A stretch of 64,000 nt of DNA from GCA-2748575 sp965222725 (lineage in GTDB: Bacteria; Pseudomonadota; Gammaproteobacteria; Pseudomonadales; Ketobacteraceae), in the NCBI GenBank assembly GCA_965222725.1, contig OZ244969.1:1-64000 (forward strand), read 5' to 3'. A program made the translations under genes and the position numbers. Shown piece after piece: positions 53,349 to 60,628 of this stretch. A model generated the notes under the pieces. It made no database searches. It was not told the DNA's origin and worked only from the letters and a program-made list of their open reading frames with translations. Numbering within the stretch: the stretch's first letter is position 1; each line of letters begins with the position of its first letter.

Positions 53349-53543
53349 CTATTTGGAAGAGTCAGTCGGAGGGTTGCTAGATTGGGTAGTACTAGAGGGG
53401 ATTATAATCGTCTGATTCTTTACAACAGCTGAAGTTGAATCAGTTTTGGCCGAAGTAACAGCATCATCTTGGATCGCAGATGTATTTGTGTAATTCACAT
53501 AATTGATATATGTGCCCGAATTTTTAGCTGTTATCGTTTTCAT
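53349..53543 (-). CDS. 64-residue Ser/Thr/Asn-rich peptide overlapping the ClpP-like protease gene
   Basis: The start is ATG 53543, preceded by GGAG at 3 nt, which overlaps the last 20 bp of the protease gene. The peptide (MKTITAKNSGTYINYVNY at its start) is about half Ser, Thr, Asn, Ala and Gln and ends with a Pro/Ser-rich tail; it has no signal peptide and no cysteine. It is probably disordered. The translational coupling suggests a substrate, inhibitor or activator of the protease. No family is recognised. Confidence 0.6.
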   Translation of the reverse strand: MKTITAKNSGTYINYVNYTNTSAIQDDAVTSAKTDSTSAVVKNQTIIIPSSTTQSSNPPTDSSK

Positions 53544-54531
53544 ATCTCCATCCTTCAAAAGTTCTATTGTCCTGCAAAGCCAACTGGTTACCATTTGGAC
53601 CTGGCACATTCACTTTCGAGAGCCTACCTTCAGAGGCAAAATAGTAAGAGCCTCCTACCACGCTTTCGACAAGACCTCTTTTCAATGTATAGTCAATATC
53701 TTGACGCGTCCCTAACATGCTATTTGGATCATACGCTTCTGTAAGCTTCAAATCCTCAGCTATATCGTCATATAGCGCTTTGATATTCGAGTATAGCTCG
53801 TCATCCGGTTTTTCAATTGAAAGTTCCAGCTCAGACTTAGCTTCGCGCCTGTTTATCGTATAATCGTGACTACCCGAGTCGGTGCACAGAAAACTTATCA
53901 CCTTCTCTATTTTATCACTCTCCGTCATTTGATTTACTATCAACTTTCGTGCCAACATTTGAATTTGTGATCTAGACCGATAAACTTCCCCAAGAACTAA
54001 TGGATGCACTTTTTCACTAAGCTCCAAAAGTATTTTGGTCATACTTTCATCGCTTTTTATATCCAATTCTTCTTTAGCAAGTTCTATGTAACCTTTGATA
54101 GCTTCTACGCTGACTGGCACCTTCGCGCTAGGGGGACCACCCTCTACTCTCGGGTTCAATGGGGTATTCACACTCGGATCGATAGGGCCGAGTGTCGCTT
54201 GCTTGGTCATCACAATTCGATTTGCGCCCAGACACATGATAGTCCCTGCACTATGACATTTAGAAGGAACTATAACTTCAAGCTCATCACAATATTGACG
54301 TATAAGGTTTATTAAAGTCCAAGCAGTTAAGGTGCTCCCACCCCTCGTGTAGAGGAACAACGAAATCTTCTCAGTTACTCCAATCTTGTCTAGGTGATTC
54401 ACAAAATAATCAAATACTTCTTGGTGTATTTGAGTCTCTAGACCAGGCCTATCCCCTGTAACATAGAGAAGTGATTTAGATCCCCTTTTCGCCTCAAGCT
54501 CCTGGAGTAAAGTTTTTCTATTCGCATACAT
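53524..54531 (-). CDS. Cassette-encoded ClpP/SppA-fold serine protease (SDH_sah-like)
   Basis: The 335-residue soluble protein belongs to the ClpP-crotonase superfamily, close to serine-dehydrogenase-proteinase (SDH_sah) proteins. SLFLYTRGGSTLTAWTLINL carries the oxyanion region, and Ser94 in SKCHSAGTIMCLGANRI is the likely nucleophile, followed by LGPIDPSVNTPLNP. There is no membrane segment or signal peptide. A C-terminal helical part follows (KALYDDIAEDLK). It starts 42 bp inside the cassette boundary at 54573 and shares the cassette with the 64-residue peptide gene. These proteins have a poorly known role; some lie in defence islands. Confidence 0.82.
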   Translation of the reverse strand: MYANRKTLLQELEAKRGSKSLLYVTGDRPGLETQIHQEVFDYFVNHLDKIGVTEKISLFLYTRGGSTLTAWTLINLIRQYCDELEVIVPSKCHSAGTIMCLGANRIVMTKQATLGPIDPSVNTPLNPRVEGGPPSAKVPVSVEAIKGYIELAKEELDIKSDESMTKILLELSEKVHPLVLGEVYRSRSQIQMLARKLIVNQMTESDKIEKVISFLCTDSGSHDYTINRREAKSELELSIEKPDDELYSNIKALYDDIAEDLKLTEAYDPNSMLGTRQDIDYTLKRGLVESVVGGSYYFASEGRLSKVNVPGPNGNQLALQDNRTFEGWRYENDNS

Positions 54532-54572
54532 ATATTTCCTCCCTGTTATTCTGATTGGTTCCGATGCGTGGC

Positions 54573-54689
54573 GCTTAACACCGTGGTCAGTGGGCCAGTG
54601 TAGTGGAGTAATTTTTATGGTAGAAAGAGCGCAGCGATACCATAAAAATTGTGGAGCGTAACTGGCTCCACTGCACCACCTTGTTAGGC
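54573..54689 (-). other. attC site (117 bp) with long central hairpin
   Basis: Canonical R boxes GCTTAAC (54573-54579) and GTTAGGC (54683-54689). L-box regions GGGCCAGTGTAGTGGAG and CTGGCTCCACTGCACC are partly complementary. The variable loop holds a further near-perfect stem AATTTTTATGGTA / TACCATAAAAATT. It lies 5 bp after the gene at 54694. Confidence 0.95.
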
Positions 54690-54693
54690 CTGC

Positions 54694-55374
54694 TCACATC
54701 AATGCACCAATATTTTTATTTAACGCGATTATTGCTTGGTGGCAATAACTCAGAAACGGAATGATCTCTAGCTCTTTCCCATGAAAACGAATTTTATCGT
54801 TATTTGTTACAATAGTTGTACCTGAATGCCGCACAACATTTACATCTCCATCACCATCTATATAAACGTCATCTTGGCGTACACCATTAACGTAATTGTT
54901 GTGCATTACAATATTTCTTCCACCCTCAATTCTGGCAAACCCTTTTTGCTCAACTACTGAATGTTTTTTTGCTTCAGTTTTAGTGAGACTATTATGCTTT
55001 GCGTCATTCGTTAGGGAACACAAGTCCACTACCCAGTTATTTTTAGACTTAAAAGGTTGAACACTTTCCAATAAGTCATATATTTCGGGAAGTTCCGCTT
55101 TTAAAGGTGGTAGATTTCTTTGTATGCTCTTCAGAAAATGATTTTGTTTCTGACCATATGGAAAATATATCTTTTCTGATAGATTTTTATACTTAGGATT
55201 TGACTTTATCTTAGCAAGCACATCCTTTGCCAAATAGTCCAATGCACTTCTCATGTTTTCCAGAGTATTTTTTAACGCAACCTTATTCAAAGTTCCGTCT
55301 GCAATCGAATTTTCTATGTTTTTTATTTCTGCTTCACAATGCTCAAGAAGCTGCCTGATATCATCATTGTGCAT
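54694..55374 (-). CDS. Cassette-encoded protein of unknown function, possibly HEPN-like
   Basis: 226 residues, soluble. The first 130 residues look all-helical (LEHCEAEIKNIENSIADG, MRSALDYLAKDVLAKI) and carry a NDAKHNSL segment reminiscent of HEPN/AbiV-like proteins. The last 90 residues look beta-rich (VYIDGDGDVNVVRHSGTTIV), followed by a final helix. The resemblance is by eye and no RxxxxH motif is clear. GAGGAT precedes the ATG, 14 bp inside the cassette boundary at 55388. Confidence 0.7.
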   Translation of the reverse strand: MHNDDIRQLLEHCEAEIKNIENSIADGTLNKVALKNTLENMRSALDYLAKDVLAKIKSNPKYKNLSEKIYFPYGQKQNHFLKSIQRNLPPLKAELPEIYDLLESVQPFKSKNNWVVDLCSLTNDAKHNSLTKTEAKKHSVVEQKGFARIEGGRNIVMHNNYVNGVRQDDVYIDGDGDVNVVRHSGTTIVTNNDKIRFHGKELEIIPFLSYCHQAIIALNKNIGALM

Positions 55375-55727
55375 ATTTATCCTCGTGGCCTAACATATTT
55401 TATTAACCGTAATTCGGTATATTTTTACCTTTATTTGGTGATCACTTTATAACAGGTGGAAGATATTTTCTATATAAATCAGCTTATTACATATCACTCA
55501 CAAATATGCGAACAGCTATCCCGAACTGATCACCCGAATCGTTGATGGCCTTTTATAATTCATTAAAAATCAACCAGATACAGCATATTACGGGTTATCT
55601 GAATAACCCGGCTTGCATATCCACCCACCGGCCAGCACGCTGCGTACAATTACAGCATGTGGATTCGTAGAGGTGGCTACAAAGCTCGCAAGGTAGTCTC
55701 AGATATGAAGTATCCTCACCCTCTACA
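55375..55727. other. Array edge: cassette boundary and AT-rich flank without integrase
   Basis: On the minus strand GTTAGGC (55388-55394) is a canonical R' box, marking where the first visible cassette was inserted. The flank beyond shows no second R box, no attI that I can name and no intI. A hairpin CGGGTTAT-CTGA-ATAACCCG lies at 55591-55610. No gene is supported. Confidence 0.6.
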
Positions 55728-56723
55728 TTAGTAACCCAGCGCCGGCGCAAGCGCCTGCCACACTTGCTCTGTGGTTTTCATGGTTTCCAGCCGGGGCGTG
55801 ATACCGGCCGACGTTATCACCAGTTCCGCTTCGGGCACTACTACCACCAATTGCCCCAGGGCACCTGATGCCATATACATACTCGCGGGCGCATCCGGAA
55901 TCATTTTGCCGGTGCCGCTACTGAAAATGCGATACCACTTTTCAGCATCTACATTCAGCCACCACAAAAACCCGTGACTGCCATTGGCTTCAGGATAAGA
56001 GGGACTGGTAGCCTGATTAAGATAGTCTTCGCTAATCAACCGCTCACCATTCCATGTGCCACCGTTCAGATACAGTTGGCCAAAGCGAGCCATGTCGCGG
56101 CAGGTCCAGCCGCCACCGCCGCTTATCGGCAAATCACTGGTAAAGTCTTCGCCCCAGAATGAATGATTGATTCCGATTTTACCCAGCAGCTGATCGTAAG
56201 CGAATTGCACCGGATTTTGCTGCGTGGAAACCGCAATAAGATCACTGAGGGAATTGATCAGATCGCCATTGTTGTATTTGAATTTGGATCCGGGTGGGTT
56301 TGATTCTGCCACCTGCCCCAACACGTGGCGAATAGTGGCATCGGGGTTGGTTACTGCCGGGTGATCCGGCAACCAGTGGGACAGTTTATCGTCGAGAGAA
56401 AAATAACCCTGATGTTCCGCAACTCCCAATAGCGTGGCTGCGTAGGATTTGGTAGCCGAATAGCCGTTGTTTCGGGTGTATTGATCCCCGCGGTAATACT
56501 TTTCGTAAACCAGCTTACCCTGTTTGATAATCACCAGGCACTGCCTGCCGAAGATCTCCCCTACCTTGTCGCCGGCTTCATCCAGTGTGGTTTGAGATAA
56601 TCCCAGCGATTCCGGCGGCACCACCTGCCAATCGTCTTCACCACCCAACACAATGCCATCGCCGACACAACCGGTGATAGTGATAAGCGAAGTAAGTAAA
56701 ACAAGAACTGGTATGATTTTCAT
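55728..56723 (-). CDS. Beta-lactamase-fold serine hydrolase lipoprotein
   Basis: 331 residues with a lipoprotein signal (LLTSLITITGC-VGD). Class C beta-lactamase/DD-peptidase fold: the S-x-x-K motif is SATK near residue 90 and the Y-x-N motif is YNN (KFKYNNGDL); GHGFLWW-type SHGFLWWLNVD and ASGALGQLVVVVP follow. Such proteins are usually esterases or amidases rather than resistance enzymes. It is the first gene outside the cassette array. Confidence 0.87.
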   Translation of the reverse strand: MKIIPVLVLLTSLITITGCVGDGIVLGGEDDWQVVPPESLGLSQTTLDEAGDKVGEIFGRQCLVIIKQGKLVYEKYYRGDQYTRNNGYSATKSYAATLLGVAEHQGYFSLDDKLSHWLPDHPAVTNPDATIRHVLGQVAESNPPGSKFKYNNGDLINSLSDLIAVSTQQNPVQFAYDQLLGKIGINHSFWGEDFTSDLPISGGGGWTCRDMARFGQLYLNGGTWNGERLISEDYLNQATSPSYPEANGSHGFLWWLNVDAEKWYRIFSSGTGKMIPDAPASMYMASGALGQLVVVVPEAELVITSAGITPRLETMKTTEQVWQALAPALGY

Positions 56724-56810
56724 ATGATCTACGTCCTTTTAAATCAATCAATGGAACTTTTCAGCCGAATAGTTTGGCACCTAACCTGCCGTGCTGTCCA
56801 TATGGCCACA

Positions 56811-57830
56811 TCAGGGAAACTGTGCTCTGTATTGGCTGGCGCTGATTCCCGTCCAGCTTTTATAGGCTTTTCTGAAACTGGTGGTTTCCTCAAACCCCAC
56901 CAGCGCAGCAATCTGATCAATACTCAGCTGTGTGTCCCGCAAATATTGTTGCGCCAGCTCCAGGCGTATCTCATCTAATAGTTCCCTGTAACTGGTGTCC
57001 CGCTCTTTCAATCGCCGCCGCAAGGTGCGGGCACTGATGTGCAGGCGCTCTGCCATTTCATCAATCGCGGGGAAATTAGGCCTGGCATCAATTAAAAATC
57101 GGCGCAGGGATTCAACGAAGGCATCATGCACACTCAGCTTTTTCATCAAGGCATCGCACTGGGCTTTGCACAGGGCCGCCACCTGGGGTGACGACATCAG
57201 CAAGGGTTCATCCAGCACTGTGATCGGTACGCGAATCGCATTGGAGTAAGCGTTAAACCGTAAAGGGCAATCGAAGACGTTTTTATATGCCTCCGCATAG
57301 GCAGGCTGGGGATAGGAAAAGTCCACTTCCGACACGGCAAACTTGTTACCCACCAGAAAATGACAGAGCCGGTAAATGACACTCATGGACTCTTCCGCCA
57401 CATAAGGCAGCACATCTTCCATGGGTGTTCGCGGGGTGAACTCGAACACGGCAACATCGTTTTCAGTATGGGTGTTAATTTCCAGCAATGAACCACTCAG
57501 CATCCAGAATTCCATGCCAATGGTAGCGGCGGCGCCCAGGTTTTCGCTGCTCATAATGGCGTATCCATACGCATCAAAATCACTCAGGAATACCTGCTTT
57601 GCGCGGGCTAGCCCCAGTGCGGGATTGTCGGTTAATGCCAGAGCATTGCGAATAATGGTGCAGTAGTCGGTTGCATCGATTAACTCGCATTCCCGTTCGA
57701 ACGCGACCGGATCCGGATAGGCGGTGCCTTCCAGCAGGCTGGACCTGGAAATGCCCTGTTCGGCCATATGCTGTATCAGCAGTCGCGCACTGATGGCAGA
57801 AACAACAGACTGATGTTCTTGATTTTTCAA
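56811..57830 (-). CDS. AraC-family regulator (OruR/FeaR-like, Arabinose_bd type)
   Basis: 339 residues: an N-terminal Arabinose_bd-type domain (about 20-200) and a C-terminal pair of helix-turn-helix units (AERLHISARTLRRRLKERD, then QIAALVGFEETTSFRKAYKSW). It is divergent from the linalool dehydratase-like gene, with 159 bp between, so it is the likely activator of that gene. Regulators of this type often control lipid or terpene catabolism. Confidence 0.92.
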   Translation of the reverse strand: MKNQEHQSVVSAISARLLIQHMAEQGISRSSLLEGTAYPDPVAFERECELIDATDYCTIIRNALALTDNPALGLARAKQVFLSDFDAYGYAIMSSENLGAAATIGMEFWMLSGSLLEINTHTENDVAVFEFTPRTPMEDVLPYVAEESMSVIYRLCHFLVGNKFAVSEVDFSYPQPAYAEAYKNVFDCPLRFNAYSNAIRVPITVLDEPLLMSSPQVAALCKAQCDALMKKLSVHDAFVESLRRFLIDARPNFPAIDEMAERLHISARTLRRRLKERDTSYRELLDEIRLELAQQYLRDTQLSIDQIAALVGFEETTSFRKAYKSWTGISASQYRAQFP

Positions 57831-57989
57831 TGGTTTTTCCCGTGTGGCCGGTTTGAGCCTGTGGCTGTCCTCTGTGAGCCTAGGCTTTGTGGCGCTATCG
57901 GCTTGTAATAGTGATCAATGGCTGAACCTGCATGTGGTTCATAGTAAGACAAGCCCGGCACAGGCTCAACACGGGAATAGATCGGTAAC

Positions 57990-59984
57990 ATGACAATGAC
58001 TGCAAAAATACCTGAACTGGATCAAGAACATAGCACACAACACAATCCTTACGGCTTCCCCGACAAAGGAATTAAAGTGCCCTTTATTGAGGCGAATAAA
58101 GCCGCGACCGGCCCGATCACCCGGGCCCGCCTGCGCCGAACGCTGGCTCGCTATCTGGTGCTGTTTCTGATGGGGAATGGATTGGCAATGCTGCCGAATG
58201 CTCACCTTACGGCCCTTGGCCTGGGGATGACATTTCCCGGCGCCGGATTCCTGATTTACGCTACCGGCGATGTGGCGAGTGTGGCATTTCACGTCGCACT
58301 GTTTGCCGGCACGGTGTTCGCTTTTGTCATTTCACTGTTTTTATGGGTGGCAACGGGCAATTTGCTGGCGCCGCTTTCTGTGTGGATTGGCAGTGCGCTC
58401 TATGCGGCATCCATGAGCCACCACCATTACTGGGAGGGGGCTACCCTGCTGGTACCGGCCACGCTTATTGTGGCGGGAGTTTGTTTAGCGATTCGTCGCG
58501 CCCACAAAGAACGCCAGTTACAGGCAGAGCGGGATCGGATTAACGCCTACCTGCAAGAAAAAACCACCGTGACCACACCGCTTAACGGCGCCGGTATGCC
58601 GGAGGTTACAGCGCTGCCGGAATCCTCCACTCCCCTGCTGCGATTCCTGCTGGACCGCGCTTTACAATCAGTAAATACCTTTCATGGATTTGACCGCATT
58701 GATGAGTTCCGCGAAGCGGCAAAACGCTATCAGTTGTGCAACATATCTTATGCACTGAGTTTGCTGCAGTACAACCACACCCCGGCATTCCGCGGCTACC
58801 TGAGCCAGGCACAGGAAAACCTGTCGCTAAAAATGCAGGATCACCGTTGCTGGAGTTACTGGCGCTACGAAAACCTGTGGGGAAATTTCAATAACAACCC
58901 CGACCCAATGGCATTCGACAACATTATGTATTACGGCTGGTACGGAGCCATGCTGGGAATGAACGCCTCCAATGAAAACAATCATCAGTTCAGCCTGCCG
59001 GATTCCATTCGCCTGCAACATCCCAACGGCCAGGTATTCAGCTACAGTTTTCACGATATTTGCGAGATTATTTATAACAACTTTAAAAAATCTGAATTCT
59101 GTTTGTTCCCTTGCGAGCCACGCTGGATTTATCCCATGTGTAATAATTTTGGGGCGGTGTCGCTGGTATTGCACGACCGGCTTTACGGCACCCGCTATTG
59201 GGCAGAGGTTGGCGAACGCTATATCAAATCCCTGTCTGATGAATTTATTACACTGGATGGCCGCGTATTGGCGATTCGCGATTACCGTACCGGGCTGACG
59301 GTTCCCGGCCTGACATCCAGCATGGCAGATGCAGCGGCGGCCTACTTTATGAATCCGGTAGCCCCGGAACTGGCACGCCGAAGCTGGGAGATTCTACGCC
59401 ACGATTTTATTACCCGGACAGATCAAAGCGTCAACCTGAAAACCAACGGCTGGGACAATATCGATTTTGGTAACTACCGCCCCTCAAAAGCCACCACTTA
59501 CGGTTTGATTGCAGCAGCAGCCAAGGAAGTTGGTGATACAGAGATTTCAGACCTGATGCTTGAAAAACTGGATGCAACGCACACCAGCCGGATTATTGAT
59601 GGCATTCAGCATTATGAAGGGGCGTCAGTGAGTGCGCATGCTGTTATCTTTTGCGCGCGGAACATGCGGCCAAACGGGCTGCATGATTTGATCCAGGTGG
59701 GCATGCCCGAACCCTGGCAGAAAGGCCCATTACTGGAAAAAGCAGAATACCCCAACGTACTGGTAACCCGCGCAGTAAGCGATGGCAAAGCGCTTAACCT
59801 GAAGCTTGTGCCCGGGCAGAATGCAGGCCTGGAAACCCTGGAGATTTCCCGATTGCAACCCCATAAAACCTACCGTGTAACCGGCGCGAAGGAAGGCCAG
59901 CTAACCGCCGATACGCTGGGCCGCTCGACACTTCAGGTGGCGCTGGACGGCGCAAGGCAAGTGAACATCACACCATTGGATTAA
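57990..59984 (+). CDS. Linalool dehydratase/isomerase-family membrane protein
   Basis: 664 residues: an N-terminal cytoplasmic stretch, about four membrane segments (55-170), and from about 200 an alpha/alpha-barrel domain similar to linalool dehydratase/isomerase (WSYWRYENLWGNFNNNPDP, DNIMYYGWYGAMLGM, FCLFPCEPRWIYPMCNNFG with two cysteines, NGWDNIDFGNYRP). The family interconverts or dehydrates tertiary terpene alcohols, and its active site uses Cys, Tyr and Asp. The true substrate is unknown. A divergent AraC regulator suggests an inducible gene. Confidence 0.78.
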   Translation: MTMTAKIPELDQEHSTQHNPYGFPDKGIKVPFIEANKAATGPITRARLRRTLARYLVLFLMGNGLAMLPNAHLTALGLGMTFPGAGFLIYATGDVASVAFHVALFAGTVFAFVISLFLWVATGNLLAPLSVWIGSALYAASMSHHHYWEGATLLVPATLIVAGVCLAIRRAHKERQLQAERDRINAYLQEKTTVTTPLNGAGMPEVTALPESSTPLLRFLLDRALQSVNTFHGFDRIDEFREAAKRYQLCNISYALSLLQYNHTPAFRGYLSQAQENLSLKMQDHRCWSYWRYENLWGNFNNNPDPMAFDNIMYYGWYGAMLGMNASNENNHQFSLPDSIRLQHPNGQVFSYSFHDICEIIYNNFKKSEFCLFPCEPRWIYPMCNNFGAVSLVLHDRLYGTRYWAEVGERYIKSLSDEFITLDGRVLAIRDYRTGLTVPGLTSSMADAAAAYFMNPVAPELARRSWEILRHDFITRTDQSVNLKTNGWDNIDFGNYRPSKATTYGLIAAAAKEVGDTEISDLMLEKLDATHTSRIIDGIQHYEGASVSAHAVIFCARNMRPNGLHDLIQVGMPEPWQKGPLLEKAEYPNVLVTRAVSDGKALNLKLVPGQNAGLETLEISRLQPHKTYRVTGAKEGQLTADTLGRSTLQVALDGARQVNITPLD

Positions 59985-59996
59985 GAGGATATTGAC

Positions 59997-60128
59997 ATGG
60001 CCTGCTGCATTATCGGATCGATACTCTTTACCCTGATCGCGGGCCTGACCCGCTGGGTAAAATGCAAACTAATGGGCAAACAACCGGAAAGGCCTGAGTT
60101 GTGGCGATTGTCGGACGACCACGTATAA
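59997..60128 (+). CDS. 43-residue membrane peptide
   Basis: ATG 59997 with AGAGGA upstream, 12 bp after the linalool dehydratase-like gene. It codes for a single hydrophobic segment (MACCIIGSILFTLIAGL) followed by a basic tail. Spacing suggests co-translation with the upstream gene. No family recognised. Confidence 0.5.
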   Translation: MACCIIGSILFTLIAGLTRWVKCKLMGKQPERPELWRLSDDHV

Positions 60129-60129
60129 T
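60124..60129 (+). promoter_or_regulatory. -10 element upstream of arfB
   Basis: A perfect TATAAT with TTGTGG at 60099-60104 (19-bp spacer) gives a plausible sigma-70 promoter. It would start transcription near 60136 and supports a start codon for arfB at 60170 rather than at the upstream in-frame codons. Confidence 0.45.
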
Positions 60130-60169
60130 GGTTGTGAGTTCCGATGAGTACCAACGGCTTGAGAGAATT

Positions 60170-60583
60170 GTGTTAAAGATATCCAACAGTGTTTCTATTC
60201 CAGACGATGATATTGATATGACCGGTATACGCGCTCAGGGTGCCGGGGGACAGAATGTTAACAAGGTGTCCAGCGCCATTCATTTGCGTTTTGACATTGC
60301 GGCTTCTTCGTTACCCGACAGTTACAAAGAGGCTTTACTGAAGCACAGTGACAAGCGAATTACCAAGGAAGGGGTGATTGTGATTAAAGCCCAGCGCTAT
60401 CGCACGCAGGAAAAGAATAAAGAAGAGGCGTTGCAGCGGCTGGCGGAAATCATTCAATCAGCCACCTTTGTACAGCCCACCAGAAAACCCACCAAGCGAA
60501 CCAAAGCATCGGTTACCCGCAGACTGGACGAAAAAACCAAACGCGGTAAGGTCAAGTCATTGCGTGGCAAGATAACGGACTGA
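60170..60583 (+). CDS. arfB: Alternative ribosome-rescue factor ArfB (YaeJ)
   Basis: The product is about 137 residues from GTG 60170, the usual ArfB length; the frame is open upstream to 60101 but that part is unlike the family. The catalytic GGQ motif is in IRAQGAGGQNVNKVSSAIHL (ends shown). VIVIKAQRYRTQEKNKEEAL and a basic tail (RRLDEKTKRGKVKSLRGK) that enters the empty mRNA channel are both present. It hydrolyses peptidyl-tRNA on stalled ribosomes. Confidence 0.93.
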   Translation: MLKISNSVSIPDDDIDMTGIRAQGAGGQNVNKVSSAIHLRFDIAASSLPDSYKEALLKHSDKRITKEGVIVIKAQRYRTQEKNKEEALQRLAEIIQSATFVQPTRKPTKRTKASVTRRLDEKTKRGKVKSLRGKITD

Positions 60584-60628
60584 CAACAACATGCGGGCTT
60601 TCCTGCATATCCAGTGTTACAACCAGAT

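Noticed and set aside
55375..55727. Possible attI site or integrase remnant
   Set aside because: Only one R box is present and no IntI motif was found in any frame.
60128..60583. ATG 60128 as the arfB start
   Set aside because: It overlaps the -10 element and adds residues not typical of ArfB; GTG 60170 gives the family length.
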